Of a stretch of 37,898 nucleotides of DNA, positions 25,498 through 33,796 are shown in pieces. How positions within the stretch are numbered: position 1 is the stretch's first letter; the number at the start of each line of letters is the position of its first letter. The translations under genes were made by a program, and so were the position numbers. Source of the DNA: Bacteroides sp. (GTDB lineage Bacteria > Bacteroidota > Bacteroidia > Bacteroidales > Muribaculaceae); the NCBI GenBank assembly GCA_014802045.1, contig JAAVDA010000017.1, positions 95,449 through 133,346 of the forward strand, written 5' to 3'. Under the pieces are notes generated by a model. That model was not told the origin of the DNA. It saw nothing but the letters and a program-made list of their open reading frames with translations, and ran no database searches.

Positions 25498-26544
25498 ATG
25501 CAACAATTTCCAGAAAATATATCACTTCGTATATCTGAAATTAAATCTCAATGTTCCCTGATTAAGCCATTGGTTACTATCAGTTGCGGAACATTCAATC
25601 AGAAGAACTATATACGTGAGACACTTGATGGTTTTGTAATGCAGATAACAACGTTTCCATTTGTAGTAATAGTTCATGATGATGCATCTACAGATGGAAC
25701 AGCTAGCATAATTAAGGAATATGCCGATAAATATCCGAATCTAATAATCCCTATTTTTGAAAGTGAAAATCAATATTCAAAAGGAGAAGGAAAGCTTTCT
25801 AATATTATGGGAGAGATACGCAAGGCAACTGGTGCGGAATACTATGCATTCTGTGAAGGAGATGATTATTGGACAAACCCATTAAAGCTTCAAAAACAAT
25901 ACGATATCTTAGAACTACATCAAGATTTATCTATAGCTCTTAATCGAGTTGGACTAATTAATAAAAATGGAGAACAAATTGATGGTTGTATACCTCCTAA
26001 GGATTCATTAAAAGAAGGTATTGTTACACTGGCAACCTTAATGGATGAGGAATTTATGAAGGGAAACTGGACCTTTCATACAAGCAGTTTTTTCATTCGT
26101 AAAACTGTATTAGAAAAATACAGTGAAATTCGAGAGAGTGTATTTAACCATTTCCCTTACGGTGACATGCCTTTACTTTTGAATTGTCTTTTACTCGGTA
26201 ACGGCTATTTCTTCACAGAAGAGATGGGATATTATAGAGTTCTCTCAGGAGGTTATAATTCCTCTCTTGTGGCTTCCCCTCAGAAAGCTATCGCAGAGTT
26301 TCGGCAGGTAGCAACTGCATACAGAGACTTTGACACTTATACTTTAGGAAAATATCATAAACAAATAGAAAGAGCGGCCCGAAGATACGAATGGAGAGCC
26401 ATGAAGTTGTTATATCCTAAAAAATTACTGTGGAGATTTCAGGCTAAATATTTCCCATTTCTAAGCTTCAAAGAAATCATAAGATTCAAATATCCCACTT
26501 TTTATACATTAGTTAAATCGTTATTAAAACATAGTGAAAAATAA
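25498..26544 (+). CDS. Glycosyltransferase family 2
   Basis: The 348-residue protein has a GT-A fold with LVTISCGTFNQKNYIRETLD at about 25-44, the nucleotide-binding VIVHDDASTDGT (57-68) and the DxD-like CEGDDYW (119-125). The C-terminal region has no strong membrane helix. It should add one sugar to the lipid-linked repeat unit at the cytoplasmic face; donor and acceptor are unknown. It overlaps the start of the following lipoprotein gene by 11 bases. Confidence 0.9.
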   Translation: MQQFPENISLRISEIKSQCSLIKPLVTISCGTFNQKNYIRETLDGFVMQITTFPFVVIVHDDASTDGTASIIKEYADKYPNLIIPIFESENQYSKGEGKLSNIMGEIRKATGAEYYAFCEGDDYWTNPLKLQKQYDILELHQDLSIALNRVGLINKNGEQIDGCIPPKDSLKEGIVTLATLMDEEFMKGNWTFHTSSFFIRKTVLEKYSEIRESVFNHFPYGDMPLLLNCLLLGNGYFFTEEMGYYRVLSGGYNSSLVASPQKAIAEFRQVATAYRDFDTYTLGKYHKQIERAARRYEWRAMKLLYPKKLLWRFQAKYFPFLSFKEIIRFKYPTFYTLVKSLLKHSEK

Positions 26545-27568
26545 GATTATATACATATTTCATATCTTCATCATTGTTTTGCCAATCTCTTTATATGGAT
26601 GTTCTAATACTCCTGATATTTGGGATGAATCAGATCCGGAATGGATCGAAGGTGTACCAGCTCATACTGATGGAGGATATTTATTTGCATTTATAACAAG
26701 CAGTGAGTATTATCGGCTTCATTATGCAGTTTCACGGGATGCCTATAATTGGCAGACCTTGAACAATGGTAAAATTATTAATGAAACTTATAAAGGACAT
26801 CCCGATATCTGTCAAGGACCAGACGGAGTGTATAGAATGATTGGAGTTATGCCTCTTGCTCTATGGGAGTCTTTGGATTTGATTGATTGGACCATAACAC
26901 CTTTGGATACGGACATATTTGATCAGAGCAGTAAATTAGGTTACTTTGCCGTCCCAGACTATGGCGCGCCCAAAATTTTTTACGATGCAATTAGTGAACA
27001 ATATATCATAACATGGCATGCATGCCGTACCCCTAATAATAATGATTGGGCATCAATGAAAACACTATATATTCTCACTTCGGATTTTAAACACTTTACC
27101 GAAGCTGCCTTTTTACATAACTTCTCAGGTAAAGATGCCGACATATGCACCATCGACAATATTATCCGTTATATTGACGGATGCTACTATTCAATCTTGA
27201 AGGATGAGAGAGAACCGATATTTGCTCCGGATACTGGCAAGACGATAAGAATTTCAAAATCACAGAATCTCACAGGTCCATACAATGAACTCTCAGCTCC
27301 GATAACACCAGTAGGAGATTTGCTGGAGGCGCCAATATTAATAGAACTACCAGAACAGTCTGGGTATGCGCTATATGCGGAAAGTTTTGCCGGTCCCCGT
27401 TTTGGATATCATATGTTTGTTGCTGATAATATCGAAGGACATTTTATTGAACACCAGTTCTGTCCACCAAATACAAGAGATGGTTCAAACAGACCTCTTG
27501 CACGACATGGATGCATAGTAAGAATTCACGAAGATACTTATATGGGTTTAATCAGAAAGTATCAATGA
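26534..27568 (+). CDS. GH43-like five-bladed beta-propeller lipoprotein
   Basis: The 344-residue product starts at GTG 26534 with a lipoprotein signal peptide, ending in the lipobox LYGC (cysteine 23) and followed by an acidic stretch (SNTPDIWDESDPEW) similar to Bacteroidetes surface-export signals. The body reads as beta-propeller glycosidase-like sequence: LHYAVSRDAYNW, KGHPDICQGPDGVYRMIG, APKIFYDAISEQYIITWHA, RISKSQNLTGPYN, EAPILIELPEQSGYALYAES. Such blades are found in GH43/GH117-related enzymes. Whether the catalytic acids are complete cannot be decided by eye. A secreted sugar-binding or sugar-cleaving protein inside a biosynthesis locus is unusual; it may trim, modify or anchor the polymer. 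It couples to glf by ATGA. Confidence 0.65.
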   Translation: MKNKIIYIFHIFIIVLPISLYGCSNTPDIWDESDPEWIEGVPAHTDGGYLFAFITSSEYYRLHYAVSRDAYNWQTLNNGKIINETYKGHPDICQGPDGVYRMIGVMPLALWESLDLIDWTITPLDTDIFDQSSKLGYFAVPDYGAPKIFYDAISEQYIITWHACRTPNNNDWASMKTLYILTSDFKHFTEAAFLHNFSGKDADICTIDNIIRYIDGCYYSILKDEREPIFAPDTGKTIRISKSQNLTGPYNELSAPITPVGDLLEAPILIELPEQSGYALYAESFAGPRFGYHMFVADNIEGHFIEHQFCPPNTRDGSNRPLARHGCIVRIHEDTYMGLIRKYQ

Positions 27569-28704
27569 CACAAGTAGCAAAATATGACTATCTAATAGTC
27601 GGTGGCGGACTTTACGGAGCTACTTTTGCACACCTTGCTGCAAAGCGAGGGAAACGATGCCTGGTTATCGACAAACGTCCACACGCAGGGGGCAATATAT
27701 ACTGCGAAGAGATTGAGGGGATAAACGTGCACAAATACGGTGCGCACATCTTCCACACCTCCGATGAAAAGGTCTGGAAATTCGTCAACTCAATAGTCCC
27801 CTTCAACCGCTATACAAACTCTCCCGTTGCATCGGCTCCTGACGGTAGGTTTTACAACCTTCCGTTCAACATGAACACCTTCTATCAGATGTGGGGCTGC
27901 AAGACTCCCCAAGAGGCTCAGACTAAACTCGACGAGCAGCGCCTGGAGGCTATCGATAGAATGCGGACCGAGGGAATCAATGAGCCCCGCAATCTTGAAG
28001 AACAGGCCCTCACTCTCATCGGCACAGACATCTACAATCTCCTCATCAAAGGATACACCGAGAAGCAGTGGGGACGTCCGTGCACCGAACTGCCGGCATT
28101 CATAATCCGTCGTCTGCCCGTCCGGCTCACTTTCGACAACAACTACTTCAACGACTCCTACCAAGGTATTCCCATCGGAGGATATAACCGACTTATCGAC
28201 GGACTCCTTGAAGGAATTGAAATACGACTCAACACGGACTTCTTCGACGACCGCCGCCACTGGGAATCTATCGCCGACCACATAGTCTTTACCGGCAAAA
28301 TAGATCAGTTCTACGACTACCGCTTCGGACAGCTCGAATATCGCAACGTGCGCTTCGAAACAGAGGTGCTGCCAACTCCCAACTATCAAGGCAACGCTGT
28401 GGTCAACTACACCGCCGCCACCGTCCCCTACACCCGCATTATCGAACACAAACACTTCGAGGTCTTCGGCGACGAAGTATACCGCAATCCGCACACAGTG
28501 ATTTCTCGCGAATACTCCGCCGAATGGCGCCCAGGCATGGAACCGTTCTACCCCGTAAACGACTCCCGCAACCAAGCCCTCTACGCTCGCTACCGCGAGC
28601 TTGCCGATGCCGAGACCCGCGTTACATTCGGTGGCCGCCTCGCCGAATACCGCTACTACGACATGGCCCCCATAATCTCCCAAGTTCTAAACCATTTTAA
28701 TTAA
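27565..28704 (+). CDS. glf: UDP-galactopyranose mutase
   Basis: The flavoprotein has FAD-binding YLIVGGGLYGATFA (9-22), RPHAGGNIYCEE, the conserved HIFHT segment, and the signature YTEKQWGRPCTELP and GIPIGGYNRLIDGL. With the start at ATG 27565 it has 379 residues, the normal size; an in-frame ATG at 27511 lies inside the previous gene and its extra 18 residues are not family-like. It converts UDP-galactopyranose to UDP-galactofuranose, so the polymer should contain Galf. The gene is clearly GC-rich with codon use like the housekeeping region, unlike its AT-rich neighbours, so it has a separate history. Confidence 0.95.
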   Translation: MTQVAKYDYLIVGGGLYGATFAHLAAKRGKRCLVIDKRPHAGGNIYCEEIEGINVHKYGAHIFHTSDEKVWKFVNSIVPFNRYTNSPVASAPDGRFYNLPFNMNTFYQMWGCKTPQEAQTKLDEQRLEAIDRMRTEGINEPRNLEEQALTLIGTDIYNLLIKGYTEKQWGRPCTELPAFIIRRLPVRLTFDNNYFNDSYQGIPIGGYNRLIDGLLEGIEIRLNTDFFDDRRHWESIADHIVFTGKIDQFYDYRFGQLEYRNVRFETEVLPTPNYQGNAVVNYTAATVPYTRIIEHKHFEVFGDEVYRNPHTVISREYSAEWRPGMEPFYPVNDSRNQALYARYRELADAETRVTFGGRLAEYRYYDMAPIISQVLNHFN

Positions 28705-28705
28705 C

Positions 28706-29554
28706 ATGGAAAAGAAGTCTCCGCGTATCAAAATTCTTGTAGCTTGTCATAAGGCAGATACAAATATATGTCAGGATGATACATATATGCCTATCCAAGT
28801 TGGTAAAGCACTGCATCCGGAAATTGATTTAGGATTCCAATGCGATAATACCGATGACAACATTTCTGAAAAAAACGATACGTATTGTGAACTCACTGCT
28901 CTTTACTGGGCGTGGAAAAATCTCAAAAACATAGACTATATCGGACTCTGCCACTATCGACGATATTTCGATTTCGCGAACATAGGAAAGAACAGACATC
29001 TGATATCTTACTCAAGTACGCCAGACTCCATCATATTTGATGAATCTCGTATTCCAACTCTTCTATCTCCTGATTCTGTAATCATATCATCACCTTTCTA
29101 TTACCCATATTCCTTAAAAACAGACTATTGTCTCAATCATATAAAAGAAGATTTCGATATCTTGGAAAAAGTAATCAAGGATGAGTTTCCTGATTGCTAT
29201 CCTGCTTTTGATAAAGTAATTAATAAGGGGAATAAAGCTTCCTTATGCAATATGTTTATAATGAGTTGGAGCAACTTTGATAAATATTGCGAGTGGCTCT
29301 TCGAGGTATTAAGTAAAGTAGAACAGCAGGTCAAGTTATCTCCATATCCTTATCAAAGACGAGTATTCGGCTTCATGGCTGAGAGACTCCTGAATGTCTA
29401 TTTATATCATCGAAAAAATAATTGCACGATTACTTACTGTCCTATTAAAATGATAGATGAGTGTCAGAGTAAAACGCTAAAAATGAAAATCCATACTCAA
29501 TTATCACTCAATCTTAAAGCACGAATTAATAGAGGTAGAAATAATAAATCATAA
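28706..29554 (+). CDS. DUF4422 glycosyltransferase
   Basis: The 282-residue protein shows the DUF4422 pattern: IKILVACHKAD near the start, the invariant-looking NDTYCELTALYWAWKNL, then DYIGLCHYRRYF, and later SLCNMFIMSWSNFDKYCEWLF and YQRRVFGFMAERLLNVY. The family belongs to GT-A-like transferases in capsule and O-antigen loci. It begins one base after the glf stop, so a galactofuranosyltransferase role is an attractive guess, not proven. It is AT-rich like the rest of the locus. Confidence 0.8.
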   Translation: MEKKSPRIKILVACHKADTNICQDDTYMPIQVGKALHPEIDLGFQCDNTDDNISEKNDTYCELTALYWAWKNLKNIDYIGLCHYRRYFDFANIGKNRHLISYSSTPDSIIFDESRIPTLLSPDSVIISSPFYYPYSLKTDYCLNHIKEDFDILEKVIKDEFPDCYPAFDKVINKGNKASLCNMFIMSWSNFDKYCEWLFEVLSKVEQQVKLSPYPYQRRVFGFMAERLLNVYLYHRKNNCTITYCPIKMIDECQSKTLKMKIHTQLSLNLKARINRGRNNKS

Positions 29555-29561
29555 TAATAGC

Positions 29562-30491
29562 ATGTCGAATATCCTATTTATTGGAGGAGCCGGATTTATT
29601 GGTTCCAGTATAATAAATCACTTATCACAATATAATATGAGAATCTTTATTTTAGATCCTCATGCTTCAGAGAAAAATAACAAATTTGGCCGTAATATCC
29701 AACTACTAAAAGGAAGCCTATCAGAAATCGATTTAATCAAAGATATTATCATCTCAAATAATATCTCAAAAATCATTCATCTAGCATCTTGTATGATTCC
29801 TTCGAGTGATTTTAATGCGTATATTTCAGAATATGAGAATATTATTCTACCGACAATCCGATTAATTAAATTATGCAGTGATTATAAGATTCAATTCATT
29901 TACTTCTCCTCGGGGGGGACTGTATATGGTGAAAATCCCTCGTTGACATTAATAGAGGAAATATCAGTAAAAGCTCCTATCTCATACTATGGCCTATCTA
30001 AGGATATGATTGAAAGCTTCATCCTATTCGAAAATAGAGCCAATCGATTGAAATATCTAATCTTACGTCCATCAAACCCCTATGGTCCAGGACAAAATAT
30101 TCATGGTCAGCAAGGATTGATAGCTGTAACTATCGGAAAACTGCTTGAGAATCAGGAAATCACAATTTGGGGAGACGGGTCATCAATAAGAGATTATATA
30201 TATATTGATGACCTCGCTATTATTGTAACTCAATTAATTGTAACTGACGTAAGTAATCTAACCATAAATATTGGTTCAGGCAAAGGATATACCGTCAATC
30301 AAATATTATCTATTATCAGAGAAATTATTCCTATCAAAATGGATGTGAAATATCTTCCTGACCGTAAGAATGATGTGTCAAATGTTCTACTTGACACATC
30401 ATTATTAAATAATCTTGTGAGAATTAAATTCACTTCTTTAGAAGAGGGTATCCTACGTTTTTATAACTACGAGTTGGAAAATCATGAGTAA
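29562..30491 (+). CDS. NAD-dependent nucleotide-sugar epimerase (extended SDR)
   Basis: The 309-residue SDR has GGAGFIGSSI (8-17), catalytic serine context FSSGGTVYG (115-123) and YGLSK (Y143, K147), plus RPSNPYGPGQ and DYIYIDDLA typical of UDP-glucose 4-epimerase-like enzymes. A UDP-Glc/UDP-Gal (or GlcNAc/GalNAc) 4-epimerase activity would supply the Glf substrate, which suits the neighbourhood, but other epimerisations are possible. A seven-G tract (29912-29918) lies within the SSGGT motif. It overlaps the next gene by 8 bases. Confidence 0.85.
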   Translation: MSNILFIGGAGFIGSSIINHLSQYNMRIFILDPHASEKNNKFGRNIQLLKGSLSEIDLIKDIIISNNISKIIHLASCMIPSSDFNAYISEYENIILPTIRLIKLCSDYKIQFIYFSSGGTVYGENPSLTLIEEISVKAPISYYGLSKDMIESFILFENRANRLKYLILRPSNPYGPGQNIHGQQGLIAVTIGKLLENQEITIWGDGSSIRDYIYIDDLAIIVTQLIVTDVSNLTINIGSGKGYTVNQILSIIREIIPIKMDVKYLPDRKNDVSNVLLDTSLLNNLVRIKFTSLEEGILRFYNYELENHE

Positions 30492-31413
30492 AAGACAACC
30501 AATACTTTCATTATGCATACCAACAAATGGAGCCAAGGAATGGGTTCTCCCAGTTATTGAAAGTATATATACTCAGAGAGTAGATGATAATTTATTTGAA
30601 ATTATTATCTCTGACAATGGCTGCAACACAGAGCTTGAAAGCTCATTGTCATCATTCAACCATAACAATTTATTCTACTATAAATCAACTGATGAAGGAT
30701 TTACTAATCAAATTAATTCCATAAAAAAGGGTACCGGACTCTATAGAAAAATGATTAATCATAGGAGTTGTTTAATTCCCGGAGCACTCCAACAAATGAT
30801 TAATCTAATCTTAAAATATAATGACACACGCCCCGTCATTTATTTCTCGGATAATAAAATTAAAACTAATGGGGAGAATATCGTGGAATGTAATTCATAT
30901 AACGAACTTGCATACAATTTACATTATTGGATTTCATGGAGTGCAGGAGTTGGATTATGGGATACCGATTGTGACAAACTGGATAAATTAAATCCAGATA
31001 AATTATTCCCACACATATCACTTATTTTTGATATCAGGCCAGAATCAGAATGTATCATATGGAATGGACGATATCAGAGGATGCTCAATGATGATGGTAA
31101 GGGTGGATACAACGTATTTAACACATTTTCTGTCATCTTTCTAAATATTTTATCTGACTATGTTAAATCTGGCAAAATATCCAAAGTCTCATATTCCAAA
31201 ATTAAAAAAAAATTATTTGGTTTTCTATGTGAATTATATCTTCGAGAAGTTATCCTCCCCACCAAACGCACATTTGAACTCTCTAACATTAGACAATCGA
31301 TTAGTACTCATTATTCAACGAAAGGATATTTTAAGATGCTCATTTTCGCATACTTTAATGGTATAAAATCCATTCATAAAAAACTCAAGCATATTTGTCA
31401 TATTTATAGGTAA
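30484..31413 (+). CDS. Glycosyltransferase family 2 (divergent)
   Basis: The 309-residue protein has a GT-A start (LSLCIPTNGAKEWVLPVIES) and the IIISDNGCNTE nucleotide-binding turn (41-50). Around residue 140 it has NLHYWISWSAGVGLWDTD. This fits a family of divergent GT2 enzymes of O-antigen loci (abequosyltransferase-like). Donor and acceptor are unknown. It is followed by a 251-base stretch without a gene. Confidence 0.8.
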   Translation: MSKRQPILSLCIPTNGAKEWVLPVIESIYTQRVDDNLFEIIISDNGCNTELESSLSSFNHNNLFYYKSTDEGFTNQINSIKKGTGLYRKMINHRSCLIPGALQQMINLILKYNDTRPVIYFSDNKIKTNGENIVECNSYNELAYNLHYWISWSAGVGLWDTDCDKLDKLNPDKLFPHISLIFDIRPESECIIWNGRYQRMLNDDGKGGYNVFNTFSVIFLNILSDYVKSGKISKVSYSKIKKKLFGFLCELYLREVILPTKRTFELSNIRQSISTHYSTKGYFKMLIFAYFNGIKSIHKKLKHICHIYR

Positions 31414-31664
31414 ACGGACCAAAATATATTGATATACATAAGACTGAGCTAATAATATGTTTTTTTTCGAGTTTAATGGTTTTTATCTTCTTATCAATAT
31501 TCATTCCATCATTTTGAGCAAATACTGATACTAAAACATTATCGTCAATAATTGAGTCTATTAAAAAGAACATTCTCTAAAATAAATACTATGTTCACAG
31601 AAACTGTCTCTTATAGATCATTTTTTAACTATATTTCCAACCCATTTATTACCTTGAAAACAGA
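31414..31664. other. AT-rich stretch without a supported gene
   Basis: No supported gene lies here, and no terminator or strong promoter is seen. A minus-strand open frame of 62 codons (31385-31573) has a fairly protein-like composition but no recognisable domain; it may be the remnant of a lost transferase gene. This is the largest gap inside the polysaccharide operon. Confidence 0.5.
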
Positions 31665-32243
31665 ATGACACCTATCGATTTCATTCACCTAATAAAGCGC
31701 ATACGAATTAAATTATATAGTTCCTTCTATTCTTATATATTTCATACAGAAAAATTGTCAATCTGTTATCCAATTAATCGTATAAAAGGTGAACAATATT
31801 TCTTGGTGGGGAAAAATTGTTCTTTCGGCATATACACCGTTCTTACAGCTTGGGATAAATATGATGCGCATATATTTCATCCTTCTGTTAAAATTGGTAA
31901 TAATTGTAGTTTTGGTGACTTCTTACACTTAACATGCTGTAACTCAATTTCTATAGGTAATAATGTCCTAACCGGAAGATGGGTAACGATTACGGATAAT
32001 AGCCATGGATATACTGATTACCAGTCACTAAGAATATCACCAATTCATCGAAAACTAATTAGTCCGGGAGCTATTCAAATCGGAGATAATGTTTGGATTG
32101 GAGACAAAGTTACAATCCTCCCAAATGTTGAAATCGGGGAAGGTTGTATAATCGGCGCTAACGCCGTGGTAACAAACAACATTCCTCCGTACTCAGTTGT
32201 AGGAGGAAATCCAGCCAAAGTAATAAAAACCAGTTATAAATGA
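31665..32243 (+). CDS. Hexapeptide-repeat acyltransferase
   Basis: The 192-residue protein has beta-helix hexapeptide repeats through residues 50-185: VKIGNNCSFGDFLHL, SISIGNNVLTGRWVTITDNSHG, IQIGDNVWIGDKVTILPNVEIG, EGCIIGANAVV, ending in PPYSVVGGNPAKVIK. The DNSHG loop holds the histidine usual in WbbJ/NodL-type O-acetyltransferases. It likely acetylates a repeat-unit sugar. It is a different subgroup from the acyltransferase at 24734. It overlaps the next gene by ATGA. Confidence 0.87.
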   Translation: MTPIDFIHLIKRIRIKLYSSFYSYIFHTEKLSICYPINRIKGEQYFLVGKNCSFGIYTVLTAWDKYDAHIFHPSVKIGNNCSFGDFLHLTCCNSISIGNNVLTGRWVTITDNSHGYTDYQSLRISPIHRKLISPGAIQIGDNVWIGDKVTILPNVEIGEGCIIGANAVVTNNIPPYSVVGGNPAKVIKTSYK

Positions 32244-33343
32244 GTAAACCTAAAATTATTGCATTTTATCTCCCCCAATATCATCCGACTCCAGATAACG
32301 ACAAATGGTGGGGAAAGGGATTCACCGAATGGACAAACGTTGGTAAAGCCAAACCTCTTTTCAGAGGGCACAACCAACCTAAAGTACCAGCGGATTTAGG
32401 GTATTATGATCTCCGTTTACCCGAAGTGAGAGAAGCTCAGGCTGAACTTGCACGTGAAGCGGGCATATATGGCTTCTGTTACTATCACTACTGGTTTGGG
32501 AATGGCAAAGAGGAACTCGAACTTCCATTTAATGAGGTTCTGCGCCTAGGCAAACCTGATTTTCCTTTCATGCTTTGTTGGGCAAATGAATCTTGGCACA
32601 AAAAATTTTGGGATAAAGACGGCAACGGCTCATCAAAAGAACTGCTTATAGAGCAGACTTACCCAGGCGCACAAGATATCATACATCACTTCTATCGTCT
32701 TTTACCTGCCTTCAAAGACCCTCGCTACATACGGATAAATGGTAAACCGGCCTTCATGATATATACCCCTAATGAACTACCTAATCCGTCTGAGTTTATA
32801 GGAATATGGAATGAACTTGGGGAAAAAGAAGGGATTGGTCAATTTCACTTTATAGCTCAACTCAGAGAAGATACTTCTTATGACAATATAGAAAGAAATA
32901 TTAAAGAAGGTTTTAACGCTATAAATACTGTCCGACTTACAGAAGCATGGCGTAAAAGTCGAACATTCCTCGGTAGAGTTTGGGAAAAAGGGTTATCTTT
33001 AATTACTGGTATACCTCGAATCCGAGAATACGATAAAATTTTTCATAGATTTATTGGTAAAGAAGATTTTCTTCCTAAAATATATCCTACCATTATTCCA
33101 AACTGGGATCATACCCCCAGGAGTGGTAAAAATGGTGCAGTACTCATTAATAGTACCCCAGAGAACTTCAAATCACATGTCATAGAAATTATAGACTGCA
33201 TTAAGAAGAAATCCCCAGATGATAAAATATGTTTTCTTAAATCGTGGAATGAATGGGGGGAAGGTAATTATGTGGAACCTGACTTAACATATGGAGATAA
33301 CTATATTACTACGCTCAAAAGCATACTCGAATTCCATAATTAA
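32240..33343 (+). CDS. WbsX-like protein (GH99-like domain) of polysaccharide biosynthesis
   Basis: The 367-residue protein starts with the WbsX pattern IIAFYLPQYHPTPDNDKWWG and GFTEWTNVGKAKPLF, followed by YYDLRLPEVREAQAELAREAGIYGFCYYHYWF, WANESW and, near the end, FLKSWNEWGEGNYVEPD. Pfam groups these as 'Glyco_transf_WbsX'; the fold is a GH99-like TIM barrel. The role is reported as glycosyltransferase-like in O-antigen clusters, but biochemical evidence is thin. No signal peptide, so cytoplasmic. Confidence 0.88.
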   Translation: MSKPKIIAFYLPQYHPTPDNDKWWGKGFTEWTNVGKAKPLFRGHNQPKVPADLGYYDLRLPEVREAQAELAREAGIYGFCYYHYWFGNGKEELELPFNEVLRLGKPDFPFMLCWANESWHKKFWDKDGNGSSKELLIEQTYPGAQDIIHHFYRLLPAFKDPRYIRINGKPAFMIYTPNELPNPSEFIGIWNELGEKEGIGQFHFIAQLREDTSYDNIERNIKEGFNAINTVRLTEAWRKSRTFLGRVWEKGLSLITGIPRIREYDKIFHRFIGKEDFLPKIYPTIIPNWDHTPRSGKNGAVLINSTPENFKSHVIEIIDCIKKKSPDDKICFLKSWNEWGEGNYVEPDLTYGDNYITTLKSILEFHN

Positions 33344-33347
33344 AACA

Positions 33348-33790
33348 TTGAGGTACAACACACGACATAGAAGGAAAGGAATTACGTCCCTTTTTATCTT
33401 TTTTTGTTTTTTCCCTTACATCCAAATAATACCATCTGGAACTGACAGCCAACCCTATGCTCTATTTTTTGGAGTAATTATTCTACTTATTACCCATCCT
33501 TCAAAAATGATACAAGAGTTGTTTTATCTCTTTCTAATCATGGGATGATCTATTCTGCTCCTATTTTTTATAGACTCGACTTCAATTCTATCCGCTCCAT
33601 ACTTAACTATGTTTCCTTGTTCGTTATTACTACAGCTACCTATATCATTCTTTGCAAGCATGGTCGTCTTAAATCCAATGTTTGTGGAGCTTTATACACA
33701 TCCTCGAAGATGTCTTTTCTAGCTTTTCTCAATACTTCATTTTTCATTCTCGGATATACAATTAAGCAACTTCTTAAAATTATCAAATAG
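33348..33790 (+). pseudogene. Truncated and frameshifted Wzy-type polymerase remnant
   Basis: Two short frames meet in an ATGA at 33545-33548. The first (probable TTG start 33348, or ATG 33291 inside WbsX) encodes RRKGITSLFIFFCFFPYIQ, then IIPSGTDSQPYALFFGVI. The second continues with FYRLDFNSIRSILNYVSLFVITTATYIIL and stops at 33790. Read together they look like the N-terminal membrane part of an O-antigen polymerase of about 400 residues, but only about 147 residues remain and a one-base shift splits them. I think it is a decayed polymerase replaced by the intact one at 33797; two real small membrane proteins are the alternative. Confidence 0.6.
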
Positions 33791-33796
33791 TAATAT

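Noticed and set aside
27790-28683. Minus-strand open frame of 297 codons
   Set aside because: It is opposite glf, the GC-rich gene of the locus; it is a composition artefact and its Gly/Val-rich translation has no domain.
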